From NCBI GenBank assembly GCA_965278995.1, contig OZ257136.1:2790001-2854000 (forward strand): a DNA stretch of 64,000 bases, written 5' to 3'. Position numbers and translations under genes: made by a program. Shown piece by piece: positions 1-8,358 of this stretch. This DNA comes from JADJYF01 sp965278995 (GTDB lineage Bacteria; Pseudomonadota; Gammaproteobacteria; Ga0077536). The notes below the pieces were generated by a model. That model saw only the letters and a program-made list of their open reading frames with translations, was not told the origin of the DNA and did not search any database. How positions within the stretch are numbered: the first letter of the stretch is position 1; the number at the start of each line of letters is the position of its first letter.

Positions 1-1
1 G

Positions 2-1198
2 TCGCTGTATCTGCGCACGCGCGGCGATTTTGTTGGCGCGCAGAACAAGGCGGTGATTGGCAGCGCCCATAGCGAAACCGGACATGCCGCTTTCAGCGGC
101 GCATATGCGATGGCCTTTCTGGGCAATGCCTATCTTGCCCAGGGACGTCTGCAGGATGCCCTCGAAGCCTACCGACGCGGCTTCGAGACGGCGCGCCGCC
201 TGCGCGGCTCCTACGCTTCGGCAGTAGCTGTTGCCTGTTATGGCGAGGCAATGTACTACGCTGATTCACTGGACGAAGCCCGCGCGCTGCTCGAAGACTC
301 GCTGCCTCGAATCAGCGACGCCTGCATGCCCGACGCCCTCACTGTCGCGCACATCACGTTGTCGAAGATCCTGGTCATTCAGGATAGCGGTGTCGATGCC
401 GAGTATGTGTTGCGCGAGGCGGAAAAGCTCGGGCGTGCCTCTGGCCTGCCGCGCGTCGTTCGACTGGTCAACTGGGCGCGCGTGCGACAGATGATCGCGC
501 GAGACGATCTCGAGGACGCGCGTGATCTTGCCAATCACATCCTCTCCCAGCCGCGCATCAGCCGTACGGGCCACGTCTTTCACGCCGAGGAAATCGATTG
601 CGAAGAGATTGGACTACTGCGCCTGTTGCTGCACGAACGCAACCTGACCGGTGCACGAATCCTTATCGATTCGCTCAGGATGGAACCCGCGTTCACGCGG
701 CGACCGCTGCGCGCACTCAGAATGCTCATGCTTGAAGCGGTTGAACGCGAGCTTGCTGGCCACCCAGAGGAAGCAAAAGCGGCCGTTTCCGCCGTGCTGG
801 ACCGTGCCTCACCAGAACGACTGTCACGGTTTTTGAAGGAAGAACCGTCATTCTTCTCGCTGCTCGAACGCAGCGCCAGGATCATCGACAAAGCCAATGA
901 CGGCGATGTCATCGCATCACGACTGCGTGCCGGATTCGGCGCCCTGTTCCCCGAGCATTCCGCGTGGCCGTCCGCAAACCCGGAGAATATTGTCGTCATC
1001 CTCGACACCCTGACCGCGCGGGAGGCGGATATCCTCGCCATGTTGAGTCGCGGCATCTCCAATCGCGATATCGGCGCAAGCCTGTTCGTTTCCACCAACA
1101 CCGTCAAACATCACTTGCGGAATATCTACTCCAAGCTCGGGGTCAGAAATCGCACCGAGGCAACCAACTTCGCGCTGCGCCACGGCCTGGTGAGATGA
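2..1198 (+). CDS. MalT-like LuxR-family transcriptional regulator, 5' end outside window
   Basis: The frame is open to the first bases of the window, so this is the C-terminal 398 residues of a longer protein; the GTG at 53 is not needed as a start. Most of the visible part is alpha-helical TPR-like repeat (for example AYLAQGRLQDALEAYRRGF). The last ~65 residues are a LuxR/GerE helix-turn-helix beginning LTAREADILAMLSRG, with the recognition-helix signature NTVKHHLRNIYSKLGVRNR. In MalT-type (LAL) regulators an N-terminal ATPase senses a ligand, TPRs transmit the signal and the HTH binds DNA; the ATPase part would lie upstream of the window. The gene directly downstream on the same strand may be a target, but that is inference. 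Confidence 0.9.
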   Translation, partial: SLYLRTRGDFVGAQNKAVIGSAHSETGHAAFSGAYAMAFLGNAYLAQGRLQDALEAYRRGFETARRLRGSYASAVAVACYGEAMYYADSLDEARALLEDSLPRISDACMPDALTVAHITLSKILVIQDSGVDAEYVLREAEKLGRASGLPRVVRLVNWARVRQMIARDDLEDARDLANHILSQPRISRTGHVFHAEEIDCEEIGLLRLLLHERNLTGARILIDSLRMEPAFTRRPLRALRMLMLEAVERELAGHPEEAKAAVSAVLDRASPERLSRFLKEEPSFFSLLERSARIIDKANDGDVIASRLRAGFGALFPEHSAWPSANPENIVVILDTLTAREADILAMLSRGISNRDIGASLFVSTNTVKHHLRNIYSKLGVRNRTEATNFALRHGLVR

Positions 1199-1228
1199 GG
1201 CGAGCGTTCGCTGGCGCAGCTGACATGG

Positions 1229-1249
1229 TCGACACCATCGTCCAATAGA
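1229..1249 (+). promoter_or_regulatory. Candidate shared operator, copy 1
   Basis: This 21-base stretch agrees at 19 of 21 positions with 9119-9139 read on the minus strand. The shared core is ACCATYGTCCAATAGA. Here it lies 96-116 bases upstream of the start at 1345; the other copy lies 65-85 bases upstream of the DJ-1 gene in the same orientation relative to that gene. Function as a binding site is inferred from position and conservation only. Confidence 0.4.
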
Positions 1250-1344
1250 TCATCATCCGCCCTTCGGGTGTCATGACGTCCGCCGTGAATCAACACTCAG
1301 CGTCGGTCAGGCCGGCGTTGCAACCGAAACGAACGGAGACCGAA

Positions 1345-2076
1345 ATGACAACAGCAGTACGCACGCTTCTGGCGGAAGTTCTTGAGGCCCATGGTGGCAT
1401 CTCTCGGTGGCGTCGCTTCACCCAGGTGAGCGCGACGGTCGTCAGCGGTGGTTCTCTATGGGGCATGAAAGGCATCGACATAGACAGCGCCCCCCGCAGC
1501 ATGACCTCCGAGTTCAGGCGTCAGCGGACACGCACCGCCCCGTTCGGCAATCCTGACTGGCACATGACCTACGCGCCGGACTGCGTCCTCATCGAAACCA
1601 ACACCGGGGAAACCATCGCGAAGCAGCAGCGCCCGCGGGAGACATTCGCGGGTCATGTGTGGGAGACACCGTGGAGCCCGCTGCAACTCGGCTACTTCAA
1701 TGGCTACGCGATGTGGACCTACTACAATCTTCCGTTCCTGCTTGGTGAAGGCGGCGTCGAGACAACCGAGATCGCATCGATCGACCTGGATGGACAGACG
1801 CTCCGAGGATTGCGCGCACAGTTTGAGCCCGCTATCCATACGCATTGCCGCGAGCAGAACCTGTACTTCGATGACGAGGGACTGCTGCGCCGCCATGACT
1901 ATCAGGTGGATGTCGCGGGCGGAACTCGTGCGGCGCATCTGATTTCCGATTACGTCGAGGTACAAGGATTGCGATTCCCTACTCGACGCCGAGTCTTCAT
2001 GCGAAACGAGGACGGAACATTCCGCTCGGAAAAGACCCTCGTGTCGGTCGACCTGTCTGATTTCAGACTCAGCTGA
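1345..2076 (+). CDS. Hypothetical protein, LolA-like fold possible
   Basis: Encodes 243 residues. I chose the ATG at 1345 because GGAG precedes it by a normal spacing and the conserved-looking protein begins there (MTTAVRTLLAEVLEAHGGISRWRRF); an upstream in-frame codon at 1273 adds only a low-complexity leader. The opening LLxxVLxAHGGxxRWRxF and the later acidic and aromatic beta-rich region (YNLPFLL, YFDDEGLLRRHDYQVDVAGG, YVEVQGLRFPTRRRVF) resemble a family of uncharacterised ~240-residue proteins common in catabolic and stress clusters. No catalytic motif, signal peptide or membrane segment is evident. It follows the LuxR regulator by 146 bases and may be its target. Confidence 0.8.
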   Translation: MTTAVRTLLAEVLEAHGGISRWRRFTQVSATVVSGGSLWGMKGIDIDSAPRSMTSEFRRQRTRTAPFGNPDWHMTYAPDCVLIETNTGETIAKQQRPRETFAGHVWETPWSPLQLGYFNGYAMWTYYNLPFLLGEGGVETTEIASIDLDGQTLRGLRAQFEPAIHTHCREQNLYFDDEGLLRRHDYQVDVAGGTRAAHLISDYVEVQGLRFPTRRRVFMRNEDGTFRSEKTLVSVDLSDFRLS

Positions 2077-2088
2077 ATCCGCGGCCGC

Positions 2089-2673
2089 TCAATCTGGCGC
2101 ATAGCGGGTGAAGACAAAATCCTGCTTGCTTGTCGCGCCTGCTGCGTGGCAGGCTGCGCACGCTTCGTGCTTTGCCTTGTCCAGCGGCTTCCCCGCGACA
2201 AACTCGCCATAGCCCCAGCCGCCGGTAGAGGGATATTTCTTGGCGTCTTTGACCATGAACCCGACTTCCAATGGATCTCCAGGAATGAAGGCGTTCGGTT
2301 CTCCCAGCACTCTGTTGTTTTGATCGGGATGCTGCGCCGTGTGCCATTCCAGCTTCGCCAGAATCGCGCCATCTGGAAACGGCAGTTTGCCTTCGCGAAA
2401 TGCCTTGATTGCAATCGGATTGCCGAGAATGGCCTTGAGACGGTTAGGACCGGCATCGGGAATATGAGCAACTGACACCAATTGCCAATCGCGATACCCG
2501 GCAGGGATCGTGACGCCATATATTGGAGAGGGGCTATTCGCACCAGACCCTGAATTGGCCGGCGCCTGGCCGCCCGTGCCGCTTTGCGCCATCGCATCTG
2601 TCACTAGCGCGATACCGGCAGCCAGGGCTGCGCAACAGCCCAGGGCAGCAGCAATTTTCAATGGGACCAGCAT
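2089..2673 (-). CDS. Cytochrome P460 family protein, exported c-type haem protein
   Basis: Encodes 194 residues. The ATG at 2673 has AAGGAG upstream and is followed by a signal peptide (hydrophobic stretch ~5-24, likely cleavage after AMA near residue 29). The mature protein has the P460 pattern: IPAGYRDWQLVSV, a central beta-rich section (GAILAKLEW, GFMVKDAKKYPSTGGWGYGEF) and one c-type haem motif CAACH at 172-176. P460 proteins are periplasmic; characterised ones oxidise hydroxylamine or detoxify NO, but many paralogues have no known substrate. The gene is convergent with the hypothetical gene ending at 2076. A perfect 10-bp inverted repeat lies in its leader or promoter region. Confidence 0.85.
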   Translation of the reverse strand: MLVPLKIAAALGCCAALAAGIALVTDAMAQSGTGGQAPANSGSGANSPSPIYGVTIPAGYRDWQLVSVAHIPDAGPNRLKAILGNPIAIKAFREGKLPFPDGAILAKLEWHTAQHPDQNNRVLGEPNAFIPGDPLEVGFMVKDAKKYPSTGGWGYGEFVAGKPLDKAKHEACAACHAAGATSKQDFVFTRYAPD

Positions 2674-2706
2674 AGCGAACTCCTTCGAAGGTGAGGTTGT
2701 TGTCGG

Positions 2707-2730
2707 CGACCTGCATGGAGATGCAGGTCG
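2707..2730. promoter_or_regulatory. Perfect inverted repeat upstream of the P460 gene
   Basis: CGACCTGCAT, a 4-base loop GGAG, then ATGCAGGTCG: ten perfectly paired bases per arm. It lies 34-57 bases upstream of the P460 start codon, where either an operator or a leader hairpin would act. No T-run follows on either strand, so a terminator is unlikely. Confidence 0.5.
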
Positions 2731-2761
2731 AGCAGCATCACACCACGTATGCAGGTTCATC

Positions 2762-2786
2762 TCGATTGCACCATGGTGTTGATCGA
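2762..2786. promoter_or_regulatory. Dyad between divergent P460 and VOC genes
   Basis: A perfect 10-bp palindrome CACCATGGTG (2769-2778) is flanked by TCGAT on the left and ATCGA on the right. It lies near the middle of the 241-base divergent intergenic region. It may be an operator serving one or both genes; there is no direct evidence. Confidence 0.3.
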
Positions 2787-2914
2787 CAACAAGGGGGCGG
2801 CTTGCGCGGTTCCACGTCATAGGGACCGACACCAAAGATCAATCGAAATAGCCGCGTTCCTCTGCTCTAGTAAGCACGACCGATCCTTTCTCACTCAACC
2901 CTCAAGGAGTCGAA

Positions 2915-3601
2915 ATGGACAGTACGACGATACCGAATGAATCAGGCCCGAAAACAACGGATGCGCCGACGATAGCGATGAGATTGGAGGTCGTCGTCAT
3001 TCCAGTTTCCGACGTCGAACTCGCCAAGAACTTCTATGGCAGCCTCGGTTGGAGGCTGGACGCTGAATTTTCTGTGCCTGACGACTATCACATCATTCAA
3101 TTCACGCCGCCCGGATCCGGGTGCTCGATTATTTTCGGGAAGAACGTCACGGCCGCTGCACCCGGCTCAGCGCAGGGTCTTTACTTGATAGTCTCCGACA
3201 TCAAGGCGGCCTGCGAGCAGCTACTTGAACGCGGCGTCGCTGTCAGCAATATATTTCACGACGCGGGCGGCGTGTATTCCGGTGCGGACGAGCCCTATCT
3301 GTTCGGGCGACAGCGGGTTGATGGCCCAGATCCTGAATATCGCAGCTATCGCTCGTTCGCTTCATTCCGGGATCCGGACGGTAACGGCTGGCTGTTGCAG
3401 GAGGTCACTCAGCGCCAGCCGGGACGCGTCGAACCGATCACAAGCTTCGCTTCAGCGGCCGAACTCAGCGTCGCACTGCGCGCTGCGGAAGCAGCACACG
3501 GCGAACACGAGCTGCGGATCGGACACCGGGATGCCGATTGGCCCAAATGGTATGCCGAGCATATTGTCAACGAGCAGGCCGGCAAACAGGTGCAACAATG
3601 A
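2915..3601 (+). CDS. VOC (glyoxalase/bleomycin resistance) family protein
   Basis: Encodes 228 residues; ATG preceded by AAGGAG. The vicinal-oxygen-chelate domain spans roughly residues 25-170: it opens with RLEVVVIPVSDVELAKNFYGSLGW and closes with FRDPDGNGWLLQEV, the usual beta-alpha-beta-beta-beta ends with the final metal-ligand-type Glu. The ~55-residue C-terminal extension (SAAELSVALRAAEAAHGEHE, then DWPKWYAEHIVNE) resembles the tail seen in proteins annotated as VOC/lyase-like enzymes. Substrate is unknown; neighbours suggest detoxification. Transcribed divergently from the P460 gene. Confidence 0.85.
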   Translation: MDSTTIPNESGPKTTDAPTIAMRLEVVVIPVSDVELAKNFYGSLGWRLDAEFSVPDDYHIIQFTPPGSGCSIIFGKNVTAAAPGSAQGLYLIVSDIKAACEQLLERGVAVSNIFHDAGGVYSGADEPYLFGRQRVDGPDPEYRSYRSFASFRDPDGNGWLLQEVTQRQPGRVEPITSFASAAELSVALRAAEAAHGEHELRIGHRDADWPKWYAEHIVNEQAGKQVQQ

Positions 3602-3632
3602 ATCGCGGCTTCGACCTTGTCAGCCGTCAATT

Positions 3633-3648
3633 CCATTCAAGCGAATGG
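3633..3648. terminator. Small hairpin between convergent genes
   Basis: CCATTC, loop AAGC, GAATGG: six perfect pairs in the 56-base convergent gap between the VOC gene and the response regulator gene. The position suits a bidirectional terminator, but neither side has a convincing T-run, so the assignment is weak. Confidence 0.25.
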
Positions 3649-3657
3649 TCAGCATAA

Positions 3658-4338
3658 TCACGAGTTGCCGGCAACTTCGATCCCGAGTCGGGCTGCGATG
3701 GTAACCAGCTCAGGCAGCGATCGGGTGCGCATTTTTCTTGTCATGCTTCCTCGGTGCGCCTTGACCGTGATTTCGCTGATTCCGAGTTGCCCCGCAATCT
3801 GCTTGTTCAAAAGACCACAAACCACCATCTCCATGACCTCACGTTCCCGACGGCTGAGCAACTGATAGCGTTCTCGAATCACTCTGAGGTTCGCCTCCTT
3901 GTCGAAGCTGACTCGGCTGCGTTCCAGCGCGATCTCGATCGCCATCAGCAGCGCCTCGGGCGCAAAGGGCTTCGTCATGAAGTCTATCGCACCGGCCTTC
4001 ATTGCCTGAACGGTCATGGGGACATCGCCGCATCCGCTGATAAAAATAATCGGCATGCCTGTCCATTCGCTGACGATGCGCCGTTGAAGTTCGAGGCCGG
4101 TAAGATTCAGCCCCATATCCAGCACCAGGCAGCTCGGCGAAGCCGGTCTTGTCGTGGTTAGAAGCTCTTCCGCAGAACTGAAGAGTTCTGGCTGCCACCC
4201 GGCATGGGTGATGAGGAGCTCCAGCGATTCGCGCATTGACACATCGTCGTCGACCACGAACACCGTAGGTGTCGAACGTTCTGTGTATAGCGGTCGCGGG
4301 CGGGCTCCCGGGCTGGTTGCTGTATACATATACCCCAT
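3658..4338 (-). CDS. FixJ/NarL-type response regulator, orphan
   Basis: Encodes 226 residues. Receiver domain ~25-140: acidic pocket D30-D31-D32, phospho-acceptor D74 in LVLDMGL, S101 and K123 (MTKPFAP). A LuxR-type helix-turn-helix occupies ~160-222 (LSRREREVMEMVVCGLLNKQIA, ITVKAHRGSMTRKM). The receiver follows the FixJ/TodT/StyR pattern (MTVQAMKAGAIDFMTKPF), but the loop after D74 lacks the usual MPG. The start could also be the ATG at 4329. No cognate histidine kinase is adjacent, so its input is unknown; the nearest kinase is at 26.7-29.2 kb. It lies 133 bases downstream of ohr, on the same strand. Confidence 0.92.
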   Translation of the reverse strand: MGYMYTATSPGARPRPLYTERSTPTVFVVDDDVSMRESLELLITHAGWQPELFSSAEELLTTTRPASPSCLVLDMGLNLTGLELQRRIVSEWTGMPIIFISGCGDVPMTVQAMKAGAIDFMTKPFAPEALLMAIEIALERSRVSFDKEANLRVIRERYQLLSRREREVMEMVVCGLLNKQIAGQLGISEITVKAHRGSMTRKMRTRSLPELVTIAARLGIEVAGNS

Positions 4339-4471
4339 CCCTTCATCTGTTCAAAAAAGTATGCCGTCACTGTTTACATAGCTGAGCGCGCGACCTCACT
4401 GCTGTGAGTAACCCAACTGCGCGGCAGTGTCGTCGCTCTGTCGCCATATCGGGATGCACGATGGCGCTTGT

Positions 4472-4888
4472 TCAGGCCAGATGGATGGAGACATCGATGT
4501 TTCCCCGTGTCGCGTTGGAGTAAGGGCAAGTCAGGTGCGCAGCGTCAACCAAGGCCTGAGCGATCTCACGCTCTACATTGGGGAGACTGACTTTCAGACG
4601 GGCGGCAAGCAGATAGGCGCCATGAGCGGTACCGAGATCCACTTCTGCATCGATGACCAGGTCAGGGGGTAGCGACACCTTGATTTTTGCCGCCTCAAGC
4701 TTTATGGCACTGATCAGGCAGGCCGACCAGCCAGCCGAGAAAAGCTGTTCTGGATTGGTTCCGATATCGGTAGTACCGGGTGGCGAAAGCCGGACATCCA
4801 GCTGGCCATCAGAACTACGGGACGTACCGTTGCGCCCCCCGGTGGTGCGGGTTCTCGCCGTGTAAAGCAATTTTTCGAGTGTCGTCAT
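4472..4888 (-). CDS. ohr: Organic hydroperoxide resistance protein, OsmC/Ohr family
   Basis: Encodes 138 residues; I placed the start at MTTLEKLLYTARTRTTGGRNG because family members begin there. The catalytic cysteines are C57 in GWSACLISA and C121 in AHLTCPYSNATRGN. E47 in NPEQLF and R19 in TGGRNG fit the Ohr substrate pocket. Ohr is a cytoplasmic thiol peroxidase that reduces organic and fatty-acid hydroperoxides with lipoylated proteins as electron donors. It is divergent from the large winged-helix ATPase regulator starting at 5003, with 114 bases between. No OhrR-type MarR gene is nearby, so that regulator is a candidate controller (inference). Confidence 0.95.
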   Translation of the reverse strand: MTTLEKLLYTARTRTTGGRNGTSRSSDGQLDVRLSPPGTTDIGTNPEQLFSAGWSACLISAIKLEAAKIKVSLPPDLVIDAEVDLGTAHGAYLLAARLKVSLPNVEREIAQALVDAAHLTCPYSNATRGNIDVSIHLA

Positions 4889-4974
4889 TGCGTATTCCCC
4901 GCTACAGTACTCGTGAATTGGCCGCCTCCATTTACGCAAAATCGAGAAGGAAACGCCTGTTATGCGTTGCCTGC

Positions 4975-4998
4975 AGCTGTTAGCTGTTATGAGCTGTT
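4975..4998 (+). repeat. Three copies of AGCTGTT just before a regulator gene
   Basis: Heptamer AGCTGTT occurs at 4975-4981, 4982-4988 and 4992-4998, immediately upstream of the ATG at 5003. The second and third copies start 10 bases apart, close to the spacing of OmpR/PhoB-type direct-repeat sites. This could be an autoregulatory site or simple local slippage. Confidence 0.4.
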
Positions 4999-5002
4999 GG
5001 GC

Positions 5003-7855
5003 ATGACAGGCTCGTCAGCCCACGCCCGGGAGAGCCTTTCCTTCGGTCCGTTCGAATTAATCACCGGTGAAAGAACCCTCACCAAAGCTGGCGCTCCGGT
5101 GGAAATCGGCGGGCGGACGCTCGACATATTGATCGCGTTGGCAAGCCAGCCCAACGTCATGGTCAGCAAGAAGCAGTTACTTCTGCAGGTCTGGCCTGAC
5201 GTCATCGTCGAAGAAGGGAGTTTGCGATTTCAAATTGCCGCCCTGCGAAAAGTACTGGGCGATGGCGTGGATGGTGCCCGATTTATCACGACCGTGGCGG
5301 GCCGGGGCTACTGCTTCGTGGCACCGGTTATAAGTTCGATCGTTCGCGGAAATGAAGAAGAGCAAGTTTTCACCAGCTTTCCACAAGCCCATCTGCCGAG
5401 CCGTCTGGTCCGCATGGTGGGGCGCGACGGAGACATGCAAATACTCTCGAACCAGCTCATGGCCGAGCGCTTCGTCACTGTCGTCGGTCCCGGCGGTGTG
5501 GGAAAGACGACCGTCGCAATCGCTGTCGCGCACGACCTCAGCGAGCGGTTCGGGGGCGCAGTACTGTTTGTGGACTTTGGCATGTTGAGCGATCCCCGGC
5601 TTGCGGCCACAGCCGTCGCATCGATGCTGGGACTTTCAGTTCGGACTGACGATGCAACACCGGGCCTGCTCGCTTATCTCAAGGATAAGCGCGTCCTGCT
5701 GATTCTTGATACATGCGAACACCTGATCGAGGCAGTGGCTGATCTTGCATCACAACTCCTGCTCGCTGCACCGCAGCTCCATATCCTGGCAACCAGCCGT
5801 GAGTCGCTAAGAGTGGCGGGCGAGCATATTTACAAATTGGATGTCCTGGCGTGCCCACCAGACGATATGGTGCTGACTGCCGCCGTTGCCCATACCTTTC
5901 CGGCCATCCAGCTCTTCATGGAACGCGCCTTGGCGAGTGGCGCCCGCCTGGACCTGGGCGATGAAAACTTCGCCGTCGTCGTGAATATTTGCCGAAAACT
6001 GGACGGCATGGCGCTCGCGATCGAGTTGGCGGCCGGGCGCGTGGCCGCCCATGGCCTGCAGCAGACGGCCGTGTTACTCGATCAGCGCCTGACCCTGCTT
6101 TGGCCAGGCCAACGCACAGCGCCGCCGCGGCAAAAGACGCTGCAGGCAACATTGGACTGGAGCTATGGACTGTTATCGCCGCTGGAGCGCGTGGTCCTTC
6201 GTCAGCTCGTCGTGTTCGTCGGGCACTTTACGATCGAGGCCGCCCTCGCCGTCGTGTCAATCGCCACCGTCGATGAGGCACAGGTGTTCACCACCATCGA
6301 TAGTCTGATCGCCAAGTCGATGGTCGCGACCCGGCCGATAGGCGCAATGATGCGCTACCGGCTGCTCGATACGACGCGCGCTTATATCCTCCAGACCAGC
6401 ACCGACGAGCTCGACATTGCTGGTCTTTCCGAGCGCCACGCTGCGTACCACCGCCGATGGCTCGAACAGACAGGCGACGAATGGTCGAGCTTGTCCACCG
6501 GGGCGCAGAGAGCGCCGCATGTTGCCGCGCTCAACAATGTCCGTGCCGCACTGGAGTGGTGCTTTGGCGTGGACGGCAATATTGATATCGGCGTCGGACT
6601 GGCATCTGCCGCCGTACCGGTGCTGATGACGATGTCGCTGTTGTCTGAATGCCTACGCTGGTCTGAAAGGGCGATTCTTGCGCTCAATGACACCGCCCGC
6701 GGGGGACTCGAGGAGATGCACCTTCAAACGGGGCTTGGGATGTCATTGATGTTTACGCGCGGACATAGCAGTGTCGCGCGCGAGGCCTTGCAGCGAGGTC
6801 TCTCGATTGCCGAGGCTCGGGGCGACACCCGCAATCAGATGTTGCTGCTTGCCCAATTACATATGTTTACGTTCCGAACCGGAGACTTTAAATCCTCGCT
6901 GCATTATGGAAGGCGCAGCTCCACCGTCGCACTGACGCTGGGCGATCCCGCCGCTATTGCACTCGGCCATTGCCTGGCCGGCATATCGCTTCACATGGCC
7001 GGAGAGTTGGCCAGCGCTCGCGTAGAACTCGAGGCAACGCTGCAGCATCCGCCGGAATCGCGTCCGCGCCTTACCGTCGACCTTGGATTCGATTACTACC
7101 ATTGGGCCGGCATTGCCCTCGCCAGGACGCTATGGATGCAAGGTCATCCGACTGCGGCCGTGGCGCGCCTTCGTGAAACCGTCAACGACGCCCAACGATT
7201 GGACCACACGGTAACACTGACCATAGTCCTGCACTGGGCAGCGGCCCTGTACCTCTGGACAGGCGATATTCCAAACGCCGAACAGCATCTCGAATGGTTC
7301 ATCGAGCGCGCTACCACCCACTCGATGGAACCTTATCTCGCCGTTGGCTTGGGCCTCAAGGGCGATTTAGCGATACGCCGCGACGATGCGACAGGCGGGG
7401 TCATAGCATTGGAGCATTGCCTGGAAAGGCTCCACGCTTCCCATTACGAACTCATCACCACATCCCTCAATATCGCACTGGCCCAGGGCTATGCATCGCT
7501 GGGGCGCATCGACGACGGCGTCCGTCTCATTGATGAGACACTCCTGCTGATTGAGGCCAATGGTGATTTCGCCTTCCTGCCCGAATCGCTTCGTGTGAAA
7601 GGTCGGCTTCTTCAATCTATGTCGGCCCATGGTGACGCAGAGCGCTGCTTTCGTCGGTCACTCGAATTGAGCCAAGCTCGAGGTGCGCATGGCTGGTCTC
7701 TGCGCGCTGCAATGGACCTGGCATCGTTGCTTGCTACCCAAGGCAAGCTCGAGAATGCAGCCGCGCTGCTGCGGCCGGTATTCGACACCTTCGCGGAGGG
7801 CTCGGAATCTGAGGACCTCACATCCGCGGCGAGGCTGTTATCGACGCTAGGCTAG
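5003..7855 (+). CDS. Winged-helix (OmpR-type) / NB-ARC-like ATPase / TPR transcriptional regulator
   Basis: Encodes 950 residues; start at MTGSSAHARESLSFGPFEL, with a longer GTG form at 4913 less likely. Residues ~12-108 are an OmpR-like winged helix (FGPFELITGERTLTKAGAPVEIGGRTLDIL, then LRFQIAALRKVLGD, TVAGRGYCF). An ATPase follows: Walker A GPGGVGKTT at 162-170, Walker B-like RVLLILDTCEH, and a sensor region RESLRVAGEHIYKLDVL. The C-terminal half is a TPR-like superhelix. There is no receiver domain. Such proteins are AfsR/CadC-like one-component regulators whose NTPase acts as a switch. The shared promoter region with ohr suggests oxidative or metabolic stress control; the ligand is unknown. 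Confidence 0.9.
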   Translation: MTGSSAHARESLSFGPFELITGERTLTKAGAPVEIGGRTLDILIALASQPNVMVSKKQLLLQVWPDVIVEEGSLRFQIAALRKVLGDGVDGARFITTVAGRGYCFVAPVISSIVRGNEEEQVFTSFPQAHLPSRLVRMVGRDGDMQILSNQLMAERFVTVVGPGGVGKTTVAIAVAHDLSERFGGAVLFVDFGMLSDPRLAATAVASMLGLSVRTDDATPGLLAYLKDKRVLLILDTCEHLIEAVADLASQLLLAAPQLHILATSRESLRVAGEHIYKLDVLACPPDDMVLTAAVAHTFPAIQLFMERALASGARLDLGDENFAVVVNICRKLDGMALAIELAAGRVAAHGLQQTAVLLDQRLTLLWPGQRTAPPRQKTLQATLDWSYGLLSPLERVVLRQLVVFVGHFTIEAALAVVSIATVDEAQVFTTIDSLIAKSMVATRPIGAMMRYRLLDTTRAYILQTSTDELDIAGLSERHAAYHRRWLEQTGDEWSSLSTGAQRAPHVAALNNVRAALEWCFGVDGNIDIGVGLASAAVPVLMTMSLLSECLRWSERAILALNDTARGGLEEMHLQTGLGMSLMFTRGHSSVAREALQRGLSIAEARGDTRNQMLLLAQLHMFTFRTGDFKSSLHYGRRSSTVALTLGDPAAIALGHCLAGISLHMAGELASARVELEATLQHPPESRPRLTVDLGFDYYHWAGIALARTLWMQGHPTAAVARLRETVNDAQRLDHTVTLTIVLHWAAALYLWTGDIPNAEQHLEWFIERATTHSMEPYLAVGLGLKGDLAIRRDDATGGVIALEHCLERLHASHYELITTSLNIALAQGYASLGRIDDGVRLIDETLLLIEANGDFAFLPESLRVKGRLLQSMSAHGDAERCFRRSLELSQARGAHGWSLRAAMDLASLLATQGKLENAAALLRPVFDTFAEGSESEDLTSAARLLSTLG

Positions 7856-7917
7856 CTCACGCGCGTGCCGGGCGGCCACGCCTGCGCGGTGCATTCCAAC
7901 CAGGCACCGAGCATCCC

Positions 7918-8343
7918 TCATGGGAGATCGTCGGGGAAAGCGGCATGCTGAGGCAGGCTGTCATGTATTTCGAACCATGGTGCCTTGGACGCCGCGAAAA
8001 TATGATACTTGGGCCTCAGCCGGGGTTCGTCGTCAAGCGCACCGACCACTACCCATAGCAGTGACGGGTAGGCATGCAAGACGAACAGCAGCTTGGCGCC
8101 ACAGGTCGCGCAGAAGCGCCGTTCGGCGCCGGGTGATGAGGCATAGGTACGAATCTGATCTGCGCCACGCAAGATTTCGAACCCATCACGCGCAATTCGA
8201 AGGAAGGTCGCGTACGCCGCACCGTGGTGCTTGCGGCACATGATGCAATGACAATTGCTTATCACGATCGGCGGAGTGGTCAACACGAAGGCCACTGCAC
8301 CACACAGGCAGCTGCCCCGCAGTCGCTCAGCAGCGACGCTCAT
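7918..8343 (-). CDS. GFA family protein (glutathione-dependent formaldehyde-activating type fold)
   Basis: Encodes 141 residues. Zinc-binding cysteines are arranged as in the GFA/CENP-V fold: C12-L-C14-G, C31-H-C33-x2-C36, and C78-x2-C81-G. GFA itself was proposed to accelerate the S-hydroxymethylglutathione reaction, but most paralogues are unassigned. It starts 15 bases after the stop of the DJ-1 gene on the same strand, so the two probably form one transcript. Confidence 0.9.
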   Translation of the reverse strand: MSVAAERLRGSCLCGAVAFVLTTPPIVISNCHCIMCRKHHGAAYATFLRIARDGFEILRGADQIRTYASSPGAERRFCATCGAKLLFVLHAYPSLLWVVVGALDDEPRLRPKYHIFAASKAPWFEIHDSLPQHAAFPDDLP

Positions 8344-8358
8344 GACAGCCTGCCTCCG

